Positions 42,269 through 51,816 of a DNA stretch of 64,000 bases are shown here, piece after piece. The stretch comes from Guillardia theta CCMP2712 (taxonomy: Eukaryota > Cryptophyceae > Pyrenomonadales > Geminigeraceae). A model generated the notes under the pieces. It saw only the letters and a program-made list of their open reading frames with translations. It did not search any database and was not told the DNA's origin. How positions within the stretch are numbered: the first letter of the stretch is position 1; every line of letters starts with the position of its first letter. The DNA lies in the NCBI RefSeq assembly GCF_000315625.1, contig NW_005434656.1, forward strand, positions 872,638-936,637, written 5' to 3'. Made by a program: the position numbers and the translations under genes.

Positions 42269-44054
42269 GGCTGGTCGGCAGGTGCTCGTGCGTCTGCGAC
42301 TGGATGTCTCTCCGTCCTGTTATAGAGTCGAGCAGTCGCAAAGGATCCGACTGCCGGGAGTATGAAGTAGAGGGTGGGTGGTAAAACTGTGAAAAGCAGA
42401 GGTGGGGGTGCCATGAGACTGGTGTGGGTTTTTGAGGTCGCAGAGAGCCAAACATCATCAGTACGAGGAGTTTTAGTTACCAGAGAAACAATATCGCAGT
42501 AGTACGAGAATGTGAGTAAAACGTTTGGTAGTGACGAAGGGAATCATATCTCGAGAAGTGAGCCTCGGAGTCCGATCGCGGACTTGTCTTGTCGAGCAAG
42601 ACGACGAGACTGACACAACTTGCGGCAGTACTTGACAGACCCACATTCTTGACCTCGTCACCCGTTGATGATTGTCATTGTTGGATCACCCGACATTCCC
42701 ACCGCAGAGTCAGCGTGTTGCTGTCCCTGATTGTTGACTTCCACTTTGGTTGTTAGTTTGTAGGAGCCTGTGTCATTGCGACACTGAAGCCTGGGAGCGG
42801 TCGGCAGATGTAGATACTATGAAGCCTTCATTGAGCCTTGCCAAGAGTGAAGCTGTTCGGATGACTGACCTGAAACATCTTGATTGACAGACTTCTGTGT
42901 AAAGACAAGAAAGCTCCACTTTCGTTTTGCGGCTCCCCTCTCCCTACCGACCTCTTGCCGTTTCAGCCAAACGAAAATCGAAGACATTTTCCGGAAACAG
43001 ATGCCGGCATGAGTCAATGCTCACCGTCCTGATTGGACGAACGAGAATGTAGATGTCAGTTCAAGCTGTTGCCACAGTCATATTTCTGAAGTAAGCATGA
43101 ATCTTCAAAATCGTTTACCCAACTAGATTTCTGAGGCTTGTAATTTTGGTCATGAGACATGGCAAGATTGTATGTCGCCTTCAAAAACTTTGCTCAAAGA
43201 TGCCGGTGGTGGGTGACCCTATCCTCATATTTCCTCATATTTTCGCATCATTCAAGCAGAGCGGCACACGCTGTCTGGCTGACCATTCACTACTGACCTG
43301 GGGGTGAATTGGAATAGGACGGGATCGTCAGTCATGTTGCGACTCGGCTTCTACTTGCTAGAGGGCCTTGAAGCTCGATGACGTGAAGGCTTTGAAGGCG
43401 CGCCGAGCCTCAATGAGTCTCCGAGTAAAGAAATTGTCCTAACAGTCTGAAGTGATAGGATATGTTCACTGACTTTGGTCTTCCTTGAATAGACATCCTA
43501 GGCAGTATCGTTTCTGTTGTATTTTGGACTCATACCGGACGCCCCTTGGACGTAGCGTAGGGTAATAGGATGTGTGCTTAATAAACAGAGATCCTAAGAT
43601 CATCTGAGCTCAACGTCTTACGCAAGGTTGTGTATACAACAGTTTCTTAAGAATTTAGATTGCTTTCTTTCCTTTATATTTTCACGTCAAATAAGAAGCA
43701 GCGTTGGACTGTGCATTGCTTTCGCACACTTGCTCTTTGGTTTCTTGACGGGATCACTTCGTGTGTCAACACTGGATCGCGAGATACTTGTAGGAAGTTT
43801 TCCTAACATTTTGGTACGCTAAGGCCTGGTTTTCCTCTCGGAGTTGTTATGTTGAAAGAAGTTGTTCAAGAAAACATGGATGGGAAGAGCATGCCAACAA
43901 GTGGTGTTGTCTCTGACTTCATGAGTCGAAGCATGTCTCGATTGGGCAGCTTCTTGAAGGAGAGATGATCCCGCTCTCCCCTTGAAAGCCAGTTCTCGCG
44001 ACATCTTGGAGGAAAATGAGCAGCTACATGTTGGGAGCTCAAGTCAGTGAACGT

Positions 44055-44183
44055 AGCGCTGGATGGTCTCTCGGCCACTTTGCCAGATGTCCCAGGTGAT
44101 CCGACTTGCAAACGCATCCGGTCCAGATCTTTCGTCAGCCCAAGGCCTCCCTGTCCTTCGCTGCCATCATCGCGGGTGCGTTC
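44055..44183 (+). repeat. 129-bp dispersed repeat, copy 2
   Basis: Three mismatches against 29629-29757. It is followed 40 bp later by the 31-nt motif. Confidence 0.85.
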
Positions 44184-44222
44184 CGGTATGCGTCTCATTC
44201 CTCATATTCTCCTGATTCTCCT

Positions 44223-44253
44223 CGTACTGATTTTTAACTTACCTTTGAGTAAA
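44223..44253 (+). repeat. 31-nt dispersed motif, copy 2
   Basis: Begins CGTACTGATTTTTAACTTAC and ends TTTGAGTAAA, one mismatch from copy 1. Confidence 0.6.
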
Positions 44254-45909
44254 GAAGGCCCAACTGGAATCACAAGGTCCTGACCGTTCCCCCTCCCTTG
44301 TGCCGGGCAAACTTGTGATGAGTAGTAAAGATTCTGCTCTGAATGCGCCTCTCGGAGCGTTCGGAGGTGTCGGCAAATTTGACAGGCAGACTGACAGACA
44401 GTCAAACATGTCACGGCTGAACTTTACTCAACAGACTTCGTATCGTGATTGCTGACCCGGAGCCCCGGATATCAATGGACCCCGTGTGATTTTGCCGCCC
44501 CCTCGCTCCCAACTGTTTTCGTACCCACATAGGCATATATCTTTGCGGTCATGTGGCCTCGCCCAGCTCCTCAAAACGGAGGCGGCCGCTCCGCCACCGG
44601 CATGCTACCCTTCGAATTCACCAGTCTGACCACCCCACCCCAATCCGTCTCGGCCAAACCTCCCGCTTTACGCGGAGGTCGTAATTGCCTAAAACCTTAA
44701 TAAAACTGCGCAGGAGCAAAACCGCGTAGTCGTAGGCGAGCTCAAAGGATCGTAGCTGTACTGCAATCCAAGATCGGTACCGTACCGTCAAAAGACTTCA
44801 ATTGACTGCATGACGTGTCCGAATTCTGACGATCACGGGTGCAAAATACAAACAAAAACCGGATCAATTCAGGGTGGGGTGGATCAGAGGAGCAGTGTGT
44901 AAACGGAGCGCCGTACCAGTCAGAAAGTCGTAGCCTAGTAGGGTAGGGTCCGGAACTTCGGAAGGAAAGGGGGCCAACCCCCCAAAATTAAAACGATTGA
45001 ACTTTTGGTTAAAACATTTTTCGAGTACCCTCCCAAGCTACAGTTTTGATACCAAGGGGTAGTTCATGAGATACAAGAGATTGCAACGTTTGAGCGAATA
45101 GACGTATCTCGGACGTTGCTCAGACCAACAAATCTCCGGATTTGTCCAAAGAGGTGTAATGAGAGATCCAAAAGAATACTTTTCACCAAGTAAAGTCAAT
45201 TGCCTTCAAGAGCAATGCATTCTGCTATCTTGGGTCGTACTAGGGCTCCACATATAAGAACGGCGGGGCACTGGAGGTGGAATCGACTTCGAGGCATACG
45301 TGATGACTAGTAAAGATTGCTGGCATGGGGCTAATGGGGGCAGCCAGTCAATGGACCGGTGAAAAGTACACAAGCTCAAGGCTGAGGGAGGGGTGGTTGG
45401 GGAAGTCATGACTCGAAGACAAAAGGATCGAGGGCTCTAAATGCAAAAACACTTTTAGAAATCTAAAATTAAAAACTTCAGTCGTATCCATACCACCCGT
45501 CCCTATTCTTGATAGGCAAACTAGATTGTACCGGTACTTTGCACAGGAAGAAATAGGGTGCTTAAATACCCCTACCCTAAGGGGATATCTTTACAACATG
45601 TACCCCACCCTGCAGCAGAAAGGTTCCAGTCAATGAAGTACCCAACCCATAGATTTGACTGGAAATGTTAGTGTAAATCACGGGTCTGAAGCAGGCGCGT
45701 GGACCCATCACCCCCACACGATAATGCTGACTTCCCCCTTCCCCCTTCCCTTCCCCCTTCATACCTAAAACGCTCTCCGCCTCCCCCTTGCACACCCTTG
45801 CGCTCCTCCTATCGTGACACCACGAGGACTTAGAAGCGACCCTGCTTCATCATCTCCTTTCACTTCTCCTCCAATAAGCTTATCCTTTAGACACACATTA
45901 CAATCAGCC

Positions 45910-46365
45910 ATGAGCGCGCAGACAGCAGCTCAAGTCATCACCAAGAAGCCCCGAGCCATCCGCAAGAACTGCATCAGAATCGACCCTGCCCGCCTCCAAG
46001 CCCTCTTCTGCTACAAGGAAAGCGAGGCCGCCAAGATCCTCGGCATCTCTCTCACCGCCATGAAGAGCGTCTGCAGACGGGCGGGGATCACCAGGTGGCC
46101 GTACTCGAGGACTCGCGCGGGGGCGGGGGACAGTGCATCAGCGTCGGGATCATCTCCTTCGCCGTCGCCGTCATCGGCTGGGATGTCGATGGGGCCGGAG
46201 GAAGGGTCGAGCAGTGTCGAGACTAGTGTATGCGGGAGCCCGGAGGCGGACATGGGGGGAGGGGAGGGCTGGGGGTGGGAGGAGGACGAGAGTCCGCTGG
46301 AGGCGGGATGGATCGAGTGGTACATTCAATCAAAAGACGATTTGGAAGACTTGACTGTCTTCTAA
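45910..46365 (+). CDS. Short RWP-RK domain protein, copy 2
   Basis: ATG 45910, 151 codons, no intron. The domain is identical to copies 1 and 3 apart from Ala to Thr before the conserved KKPRAIRKNC stretch. The linker is longer (an extra Ser/Gly/Ala-rich segment and an insertion with ETSVCGSPEADMGGG) and the C-terminus differs (EWYIQSKDDLEDLTVF). It has the same RWPYSR variant of the signature. The acidic GWGWEEDESPLEAGW block is retained. Length and linker divergence show that it is an older or faster-changing duplicate than the copy 1/3 pair. Confidence 0.8.
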   Translation: MSAQTAAQVITKKPRAIRKNCIRIDPARLQALFCYKESEAAKILGISLTAMKSVCRRAGITRWPYSRTRAGAGDSASASGSSPSPSPSSAGMSMGPEEGSSSVETSVCGSPEADMGGGEGWGWEEDESPLEAGWIEWYIQSKDDLEDLTVF

Positions 46366-48027
46366 TTCTTCAATGTGGAAGGTGAATGGTACAGTTGTAA
46401 AATAGTATTGATATGAATTGATTTTGAACAATGTCACTCTATTCTGGTGACAATACGACAAGAATCAATGAGTGATTCAATTTGTAGTGTAACCGGCCAA
46501 TTCCTTGGTCTTTCTTTCTTATCCTTTAATTAATGAAATCTTTGTAAATGATTGATTCAAAGAAACTTCCGGCAAAAGTGCGGTGTATGAGAACTTTAGC
46601 AACCTTGAGAACTTTAGCCACCTTGACTGATTGGATGACTGATGGGGATCAGAGCTGTATTTCTTGCTCATGTATTTTGTTTTTAGACGCGTTGAGTGAC
46701 GGTGATTGATGAGTTGCTGGGCTTGCTGTGACTATGCACACGGCAAGGCAACAAGACCGGCCCGGCCACCTGTTGCTCAGTGCTGTCGGCGCATTCTATA
46801 TGATAGTACTACGGTATCGTTCACGGCTGATCATGGATCGGATACCCGGCGGGGCACTCTGGCACTCCGTCCGGCCCGACTCGTGTGACATGGCTTGAAC
46901 CGTTCAACACGGCGATCGGACGCTGTTACGGATCAGGCGCACACGGTCAGTGACTCAGACGGTCCGACCGCTAGTCGCCGGCCCGCCGTGAGCAAAAACT
47001 GTCACAGGCTTCAGTCACGGTTCAACGGTTGCAACTGAGGTCGATACCAGTGATGTCTGCGTGACTTTGGCACAGTACAAGTCTAACAAACTTGTGCTCC
47101 GTCGCCATGGTTGAAATGGCCCACTGCCACGACCGTGACGGTGGGTTGTAAGGCTGGCCCATGATTGAATTTTGGTTTCACTGACTCGGACTTGCCATGG
47201 TCCGATCACAAGTTTTTGAGCCTGATTCGCGCGGCCGGGAATTCCATAACTGCCGCAGTGCGACGGCCGCGGTCTACTGCGCCCGGTCACCGAGTATTCC
47301 GAATGATTTGAAGTCCCGGTTGAATCACGGCCCGCGGAACTTTAACTAAGTTGGATCCGAGTCAAGCTCCGAGGCCGCGCCGCTCACGGTGCCGGCCCCG
47401 GCGGGGCACCGTCGGCACTTGCAGTGCATATCGTATCCGACCGGGGTCTCATCCGACAAGTTAAAAATCATCAATCCGATCGTCTTTACTCAAAGTTAGT
47501 TAAAAAGCAGTACGAGGACAATCAGGAGAGTCGAGGAGGCTCGACCCTGACACTGTCGCACAGGCCAAACGGCGAGAAGAGAAAAGACAGCGAGAACCAA
47601 ACCTAATCCTGCCGACTGCTGTCCCCCAAACTTAACTAATACCTTCACTTAACGGCGCGCAGGACAAGTCCCCCGCGCGGCCATGCCAGCGATGTCGCGG
47701 TGGCCGCTCCGATCGTTTACTCAGTGCCAAAGTTAAGTTAAACGTGACTCTCCCGGCCCGGTCACAGGGGACCGTCCATGTGACCTTCCGGGCTCGGAGG
47801 AAGGCGCATGCCACTGAGATCGGAGATGACAGTCAACGGCAGTGCGGCCCGGAACTCGGAATATCCTCACGGGGCGTCCTCCGCACTCCTTGAGATCGTA
47901 TCTCCTCTTTTCTCCTTCGCGATGTAGTACGGTCCCTCCTGTCCTATCCAAGTTGATCTACGTGGAGCCCTCGCTCCCTTCCTGCCTCTCCTCCCTTTCC
48001 TGGCCGTGTTCGCTTCCTTTCCTCGCC
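46366..48027. other. Intergenic, GC-rich island with TTAACTAA motifs
   Basis: GC-rich CCGG/ACTCAG-type sequence.  A reverse copy of the 31-nt motif is at 47485-47514, and several AACTTTAACTAAGTT-like words lie at 47330-47760. No gene seen. Confidence 0.4.
47485..47514 (-). repeat. 31-nt dispersed motif, copy 3 (inverted)
   Basis: The reverse complement begins CGTACTGCTTTTTAACTAAC and ends TTTGAGTAAA. Confidence 0.55.
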
Positions 48028-48465
48028 ATGTCTGTGGTGCAGACCACCCATCATCTCTCGTCTGTGTCGCTTCCTGTGCAGACAGCAGCTCAAGTCATCG
48101 CCAAGAAGCCCCGAGCCATCCGCAAGAACTGCATCAGAATCGACCCTGCCCGCCTCCAAGCCCTCTTCTGCTACAAGGAAAGCGAGGCCGCCAAGATCCT
48201 CGGCATCTCTCTCACCGCCATGAAGAGCGTCTGCAGACGGGCGGGGATCACCAGGTGGCCGTACTCGAGGACTCGCACGTCGCCGTCGCCGTCGCCGTCA
48301 TCGGCTGGGATGTCGATGGGGTCGGAGGAAGGGTCAAGGCAGAGTCCCAGCAGGAGAGAAGGGGAGGGCTGGGGGTGGGAGGAGGACGAGAGTCCGCTGG
48401 AGGCGGGATGGATCGAGTGGTTCTTGATGCAGGAGGAGGGGCCTATTGAAGTAGGAGTTCCGTAG
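48028..48465 (+). CDS. Short RWP-RK domain protein, copy 3
   Basis: ATG 48028, 145 codons. The N-terminus (MSVVQTTHHLSSVSLPV) is unique; from QTAAQ onward, DNA is almost identical to copy 1 through the acidic block ending in GWIEWF, after which the tail LMQEEGPIEVGVP is again unique. The homologous DNA is about 48078-48423. The start codon of copies 1 and 2 is replaced here by GTGCAG, so the duplicated block was captured in frame behind a new 5' end, or a different upstream exon is used. The domain and the altered RWPYSR signature are the same as in the other copies. Confidence 0.75.
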   Translation: MSVVQTTHHLSSVSLPVQTAAQVIAKKPRAIRKNCIRIDPARLQALFCYKESEAAKILGISLTAMKSVCRRAGITRWPYSRTRTSPSPSPSSAGMSMGSEEGSRQSPSRREGEGWGWEEDESPLEAGWIEWFLMQEEGPIEVGVP

Positions 48466-48890
48466 AGAAGGAGGAAATTGCTGAGGCGATGCCGTCTATT
48501 TGTAAGATATAAACTTAGAAATTGTAAGTTATACACACTACGAAAAAGTACAGCCAAGGCTTGCCGATCACTCCATGTCATACCTTTGAAGCGCCCATGT
48601 ATGACGTGAGAAAGAGGTAGTCCTGTAGAGAGTCTCTGCAGACTGCACTCGCCTCGGATGCACAGGGCGGGGGAGCCTGACCGACATGGAGGGTTGAGCT
48701 GTAGAGCATGAAGTACCGAGAAACTTGCAATGCTGAGACTCATGGGAAAGAGTGAAAGCTTCATCTTCATGATCGAACTTAAAAAAATGTTTCCTCGGAA
48801 GGACCATTGCGAACTTTATACATGAATGCTCGTCGGGGAGATCGGGGGGCTAGGTTGCGTCGTTGGCGATCCAGGGAATCTGCTGGGTGA
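48466..48890. other. Intergenic between convergent genes
   Basis: No gene supported; short antisense ORFs only. Confidence 0.35.
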
Positions 48891-49353
48891 TCAGCGAAGA
48901 GTCTCGTTCAGCAGCCGTCTTACTCTCTCGCGAATCACGTCAGGCAGATAGTTGGCGGAGTACTTCAGGGCTAGCAAGCCTCCTGGACATTGGGAGCTCT
49001 CAGTAGACAAGACGTGCTCATGCGCACTGACCAGACAAGAGGATCAACCAGAAGATGAGAGACGGCAGGATCGCGAGAAACCAGTGGACTACAAACAAGA
49101 GTCAGAGATGTTCAACCCCTCTTGGGCCGCCTCACTTATCAGTACTAGGAGGATAAAGATGGTCAGGCAAACGATCTTTGGATGGCTACCCATGCCGGAG
49201 CGAAACGTTTCGAGCAGCTTGTCCTTCAAGCTGCTCTCAGAAAATTGCCCTTCTCTGTAAGAAACCGGATCAGGCCAAGGAGAAGTCAAGATGATGCTTT
49301 TCCTACCTGACGTAATCGCTCTCTTCATCGTCTGCAATCTGATACCCAGACAT
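48891..49353 (-). CDS. Small membrane protein with two to three helices
   Basis: Four short exons chain without frame error. Exon 49307-49353 (47 nt) reads MSGYQIADDEESDYV. Exon two, ending at 49254, reads EGQFSESSLKDKLLETF and KIVCLTIFILLVLI. Exon three reads IHWFLAILPSLIFWLILLSG, and exon four GGLLALKYSANYLPDVIRER followed by VRRLLNETLR and stop at 48891. The product is about 105 residues: an acidic N-terminus, two or three closely spaced hydrophobic helices and a basic amphipathic tail. No family is recognised. The charge pattern suggests a small ER or organelle membrane protein. Confidence 0.6.
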
Positions 49354-50191
49354 CGTTTCTTCGGGTCTTGCCAAGTTTGGGCAACCTGATGGCTCTCAAA
49401 GATTGATGCTGCACAACTCGAGTCAGCTGTTCTACAGGGTCCGACTGTTGCGTCCTTGCGAAGGAGCTTGAATGATGACGCGAAGGTGAGGTAGGGAAGA
49501 GGAGGGGAGGAGAGGAGGGAATTGAAGCAGAAAAGGGCGCGACAAGATGGGGAAGAGTGCACTTGATCAGTGACAATAGGAGAAGAGCTCTATGAGAGGC
49601 CAGGGCCAACGCGTGGAAGTGATGGGAAGTGATGGGGCAAGGCGGGCAGGAGTATTCGGAAACCGCAAGTTCAAGTTGCAGAGAGGAAAGGAGAAGTGGC
49701 TGTATCTGGACAAGCGGTAAGATTGAGGGCAAAGGCAAAATGATGAGGGGCTTGGGAGCGCGGGAAGGATGGGGGGGGACGAAAGCGACGGGCGGGCGAA
49801 AAAGGTTTAGGGCAAAGATAGAACAGCGGAGATGGGCTACGTGGGAAGGGAAGGGAAGTGGAGAAGGGAAGATAAGGGAAAGGATGGGATGGGATGGAAT
49901 GGGAAAGGGAGGGGAAGGGAGGGGAGGGGGCTTGGGGGAAGGGACGGGACGGGACGGGACGGGAGGAGATGGGGAAGGGAGGGAGGGGTTGGGACGGGAA
50001 GGGAAGGGAAGGGCAGGGAAGGACAGGGAAGGACAGGGAAGGCAGTTCCTTTTCGGGGAAGGGAAGCAAGAAGGACAGTTCAAATTGACAAAGGTATACT
50101 ACTATATAAGAATTTAGTGCCTTGATATTCAGATAAGGTCAAATGTTGAGGGGGGCCGGACAAGGTCGAAGTACGGAGTGCAGGTGCCGCC
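49354..50191. promoter_or_regulatory. Divergent promoter region with polypurine tract
   Basis: Lies between a minus-strand start (49353) and a plus-strand start (50192). The plus strand from about 49840 to 50060 is almost pure purine (GGGAAGGGAAGG, GGGACGGGACGGGA), a potential G-quadruplex or triplex former. No gene seen. Confidence 0.45.
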
Positions 50192-51214
50192 ATGTTTAGT
50201 TGGGGCGAGATCTTTGTGATCTTCGGGGCCTCAGCAATGCTGTAAGTTTGAGCAAGTTGGATGAGATGTGATTGAAGATCAAAGACACAAGTCTTGCTCT
50301 GTTTCATTGCAACAACACATGTCTTAAGATGTTTCTCCTACTCTTTGAGCAAGAGGGTTTGTTGCGTTTTTTGATTGTGATGCCAAACCTTGTTTGTTCC
50401 TTCCACACTTCCTTGCTAACTGCTTCCTAGCTTTGGCAAGAAAGATCTTCCTATCATGTGTCGCAGGCTGGGCAGTCTTGTCGGTAGAGGAGTGGTGTCC
50501 ATGAGACGGGTGATGCATGCTCTGCCGCCTTGCTGAGCTGAGGATTGTTGCGATGCAGATAAAGGATGAATACACCAAGAAAGGACCTCTGTCAGAGTTC
50601 AGCGAGCTACATCATGAGATGAGAACCACTTTGTTTGAAATCAACTCGGTCCATTCAGAAATAAGGTCGAACGTTCAGATCATCCCTCCAATGTATGGCT
50701 CAATGCCATTTTCTCCGGCAAAGCAGCAAAACACGGGCAACACGGTTGCTGCGTATCAAAGTTTGTACAATCAAGAGCCATGTCGTTGAATCTGATGCAA
50801 GTTTTGCTTATCAGGCATACAAAATGCGTATCGGCCTCCGTATGCTCCTCCAGCACAATCAAACGCCACAGCAGAGAAAACAAGCATTCCTCAAACTCCC
50901 CCCGCCAACGCCCCTCATGTACCAACTCATGTCAACCAGACGACGAGCGAGGCAGCTCCCGCTGAAACCTCAGGAGATTCTGTGAGCTCGTCGCAGATCC
51001 TGTGAGTGGGAGGGAGGCTGCTTGCTGCCGCTGACGCCTTATGAGGTTTGGAGCCCCTTCCTCGCACGAGGCAGCCTCGTTTGAGTCCGTGACCAACAAG
51101 ATGCCGGGAGGAGCCGACCACATCCTTGAGATGATCAGGAGAACAGAGCAACTGAGATACGCCGAGTACATTCAAAGCATGTCCAAGCCTTCCAAGCCGC
51201 CCTCTCCCCAATAG
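50192..51214 (+). CDS. TatB-like protein (Sec-independent translocase subunit type)
   Basis: ATG 50192. The first exon encodes MFSWGEIFVIFGASAML, a short N-out helix with the Glu seen in TatB. An intron (GTAAGT) leads to FGKKDLPIMCRRLGSLVGRG, the FGPKxLP hinge and amphipathic helix of TatA/TatB, then a charged helix (KDEYTKKGPLSEFSELHHEM) and a Pro-rich tail. Five exons are phase-consistent; the last reads FGAPSSHEAASFESVTNKMP and ends SKPPSPQ. There is no plastid signal ahead of the helix, so a mitochondrial location, as for plant TatB-like proteins, is the more likely; plastid Tat proteins normally have a transit peptide. It would serve folded-protein export across an organelle membrane together with TatC. 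Confidence 0.7.
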
Positions 51215-51459
51215 ATTCTTCTTCCTCCCTATTTGTTTATTATCTTCTCCTCTTTATCAAACCTTGCCAAGTCTCTTGTGCCATCTCTGACTTCTTGTTT
51301 GCTCCTCACCTGTCACTCGAGTCAGTCACGACGCCAAACTTACTCGTCTCCTGCCTCCATGATCCCTCCATGGCGACATGTCTTGTCAATGGGGCGCGCT
51401 TGGCGTAGGAAATGCTCACTTCAGTGCCGAGCTGATTAGGGTAAAACAGCAATGAGAGA

Positions 51460-51500
<41 letters not shown>

Positions 51501-51816
51501 GAGGTATCCTGAGGATCTGAGGGACGAGAGGAAGGAGATACCAATCGATGATCAAGGGGAAGAGAGGAGCGAGGTTTCAAATGAGATGGAGAGGATTTAG
51601 AAACATGGTATGTGATAAGGAGAAAGAAGAAAGGAGGAGTGAGAAATCAGTCGGTAGGTTACCCGTGATTTGAGGAGCTTCAATTCTTCGAAGAGGAGGA
51701 CGTTGGACGCTTACAGTGGCTGTCAGTCTCTTCGTCATTGCTGCCCCTCCCCCTCACTGTGACATTCTTCAAGCGCTTCTGTGCTGGCGTCAAGAGCAGC
51801 TTTGAGCATGTAGCGG
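51215..51816. other. Intergenic with GACA microsatellite
   Basis: (GACA)n at 51463-51501. No gene is supported between the convergent TatB-like and PDZ/coiled-coil genes. Confidence 0.45.

Larger units (their letters stand above)
42269..45909. other. Gene-poor intergenic region
   Basis: No supported gene in 3.6 kb. It contains the second copy of the 129-bp repeat (44055-44183), a 31-nt motif copy (44223-44253), a G-rich patch at 44865-44965 and C-rich TACCC words at 45490-45620. Confidence 0.4.

Noticed and set aside
51463-51501. CRISPR-like or other structured array
   Set aside because: A plain GACA microsatellite with no spacers.
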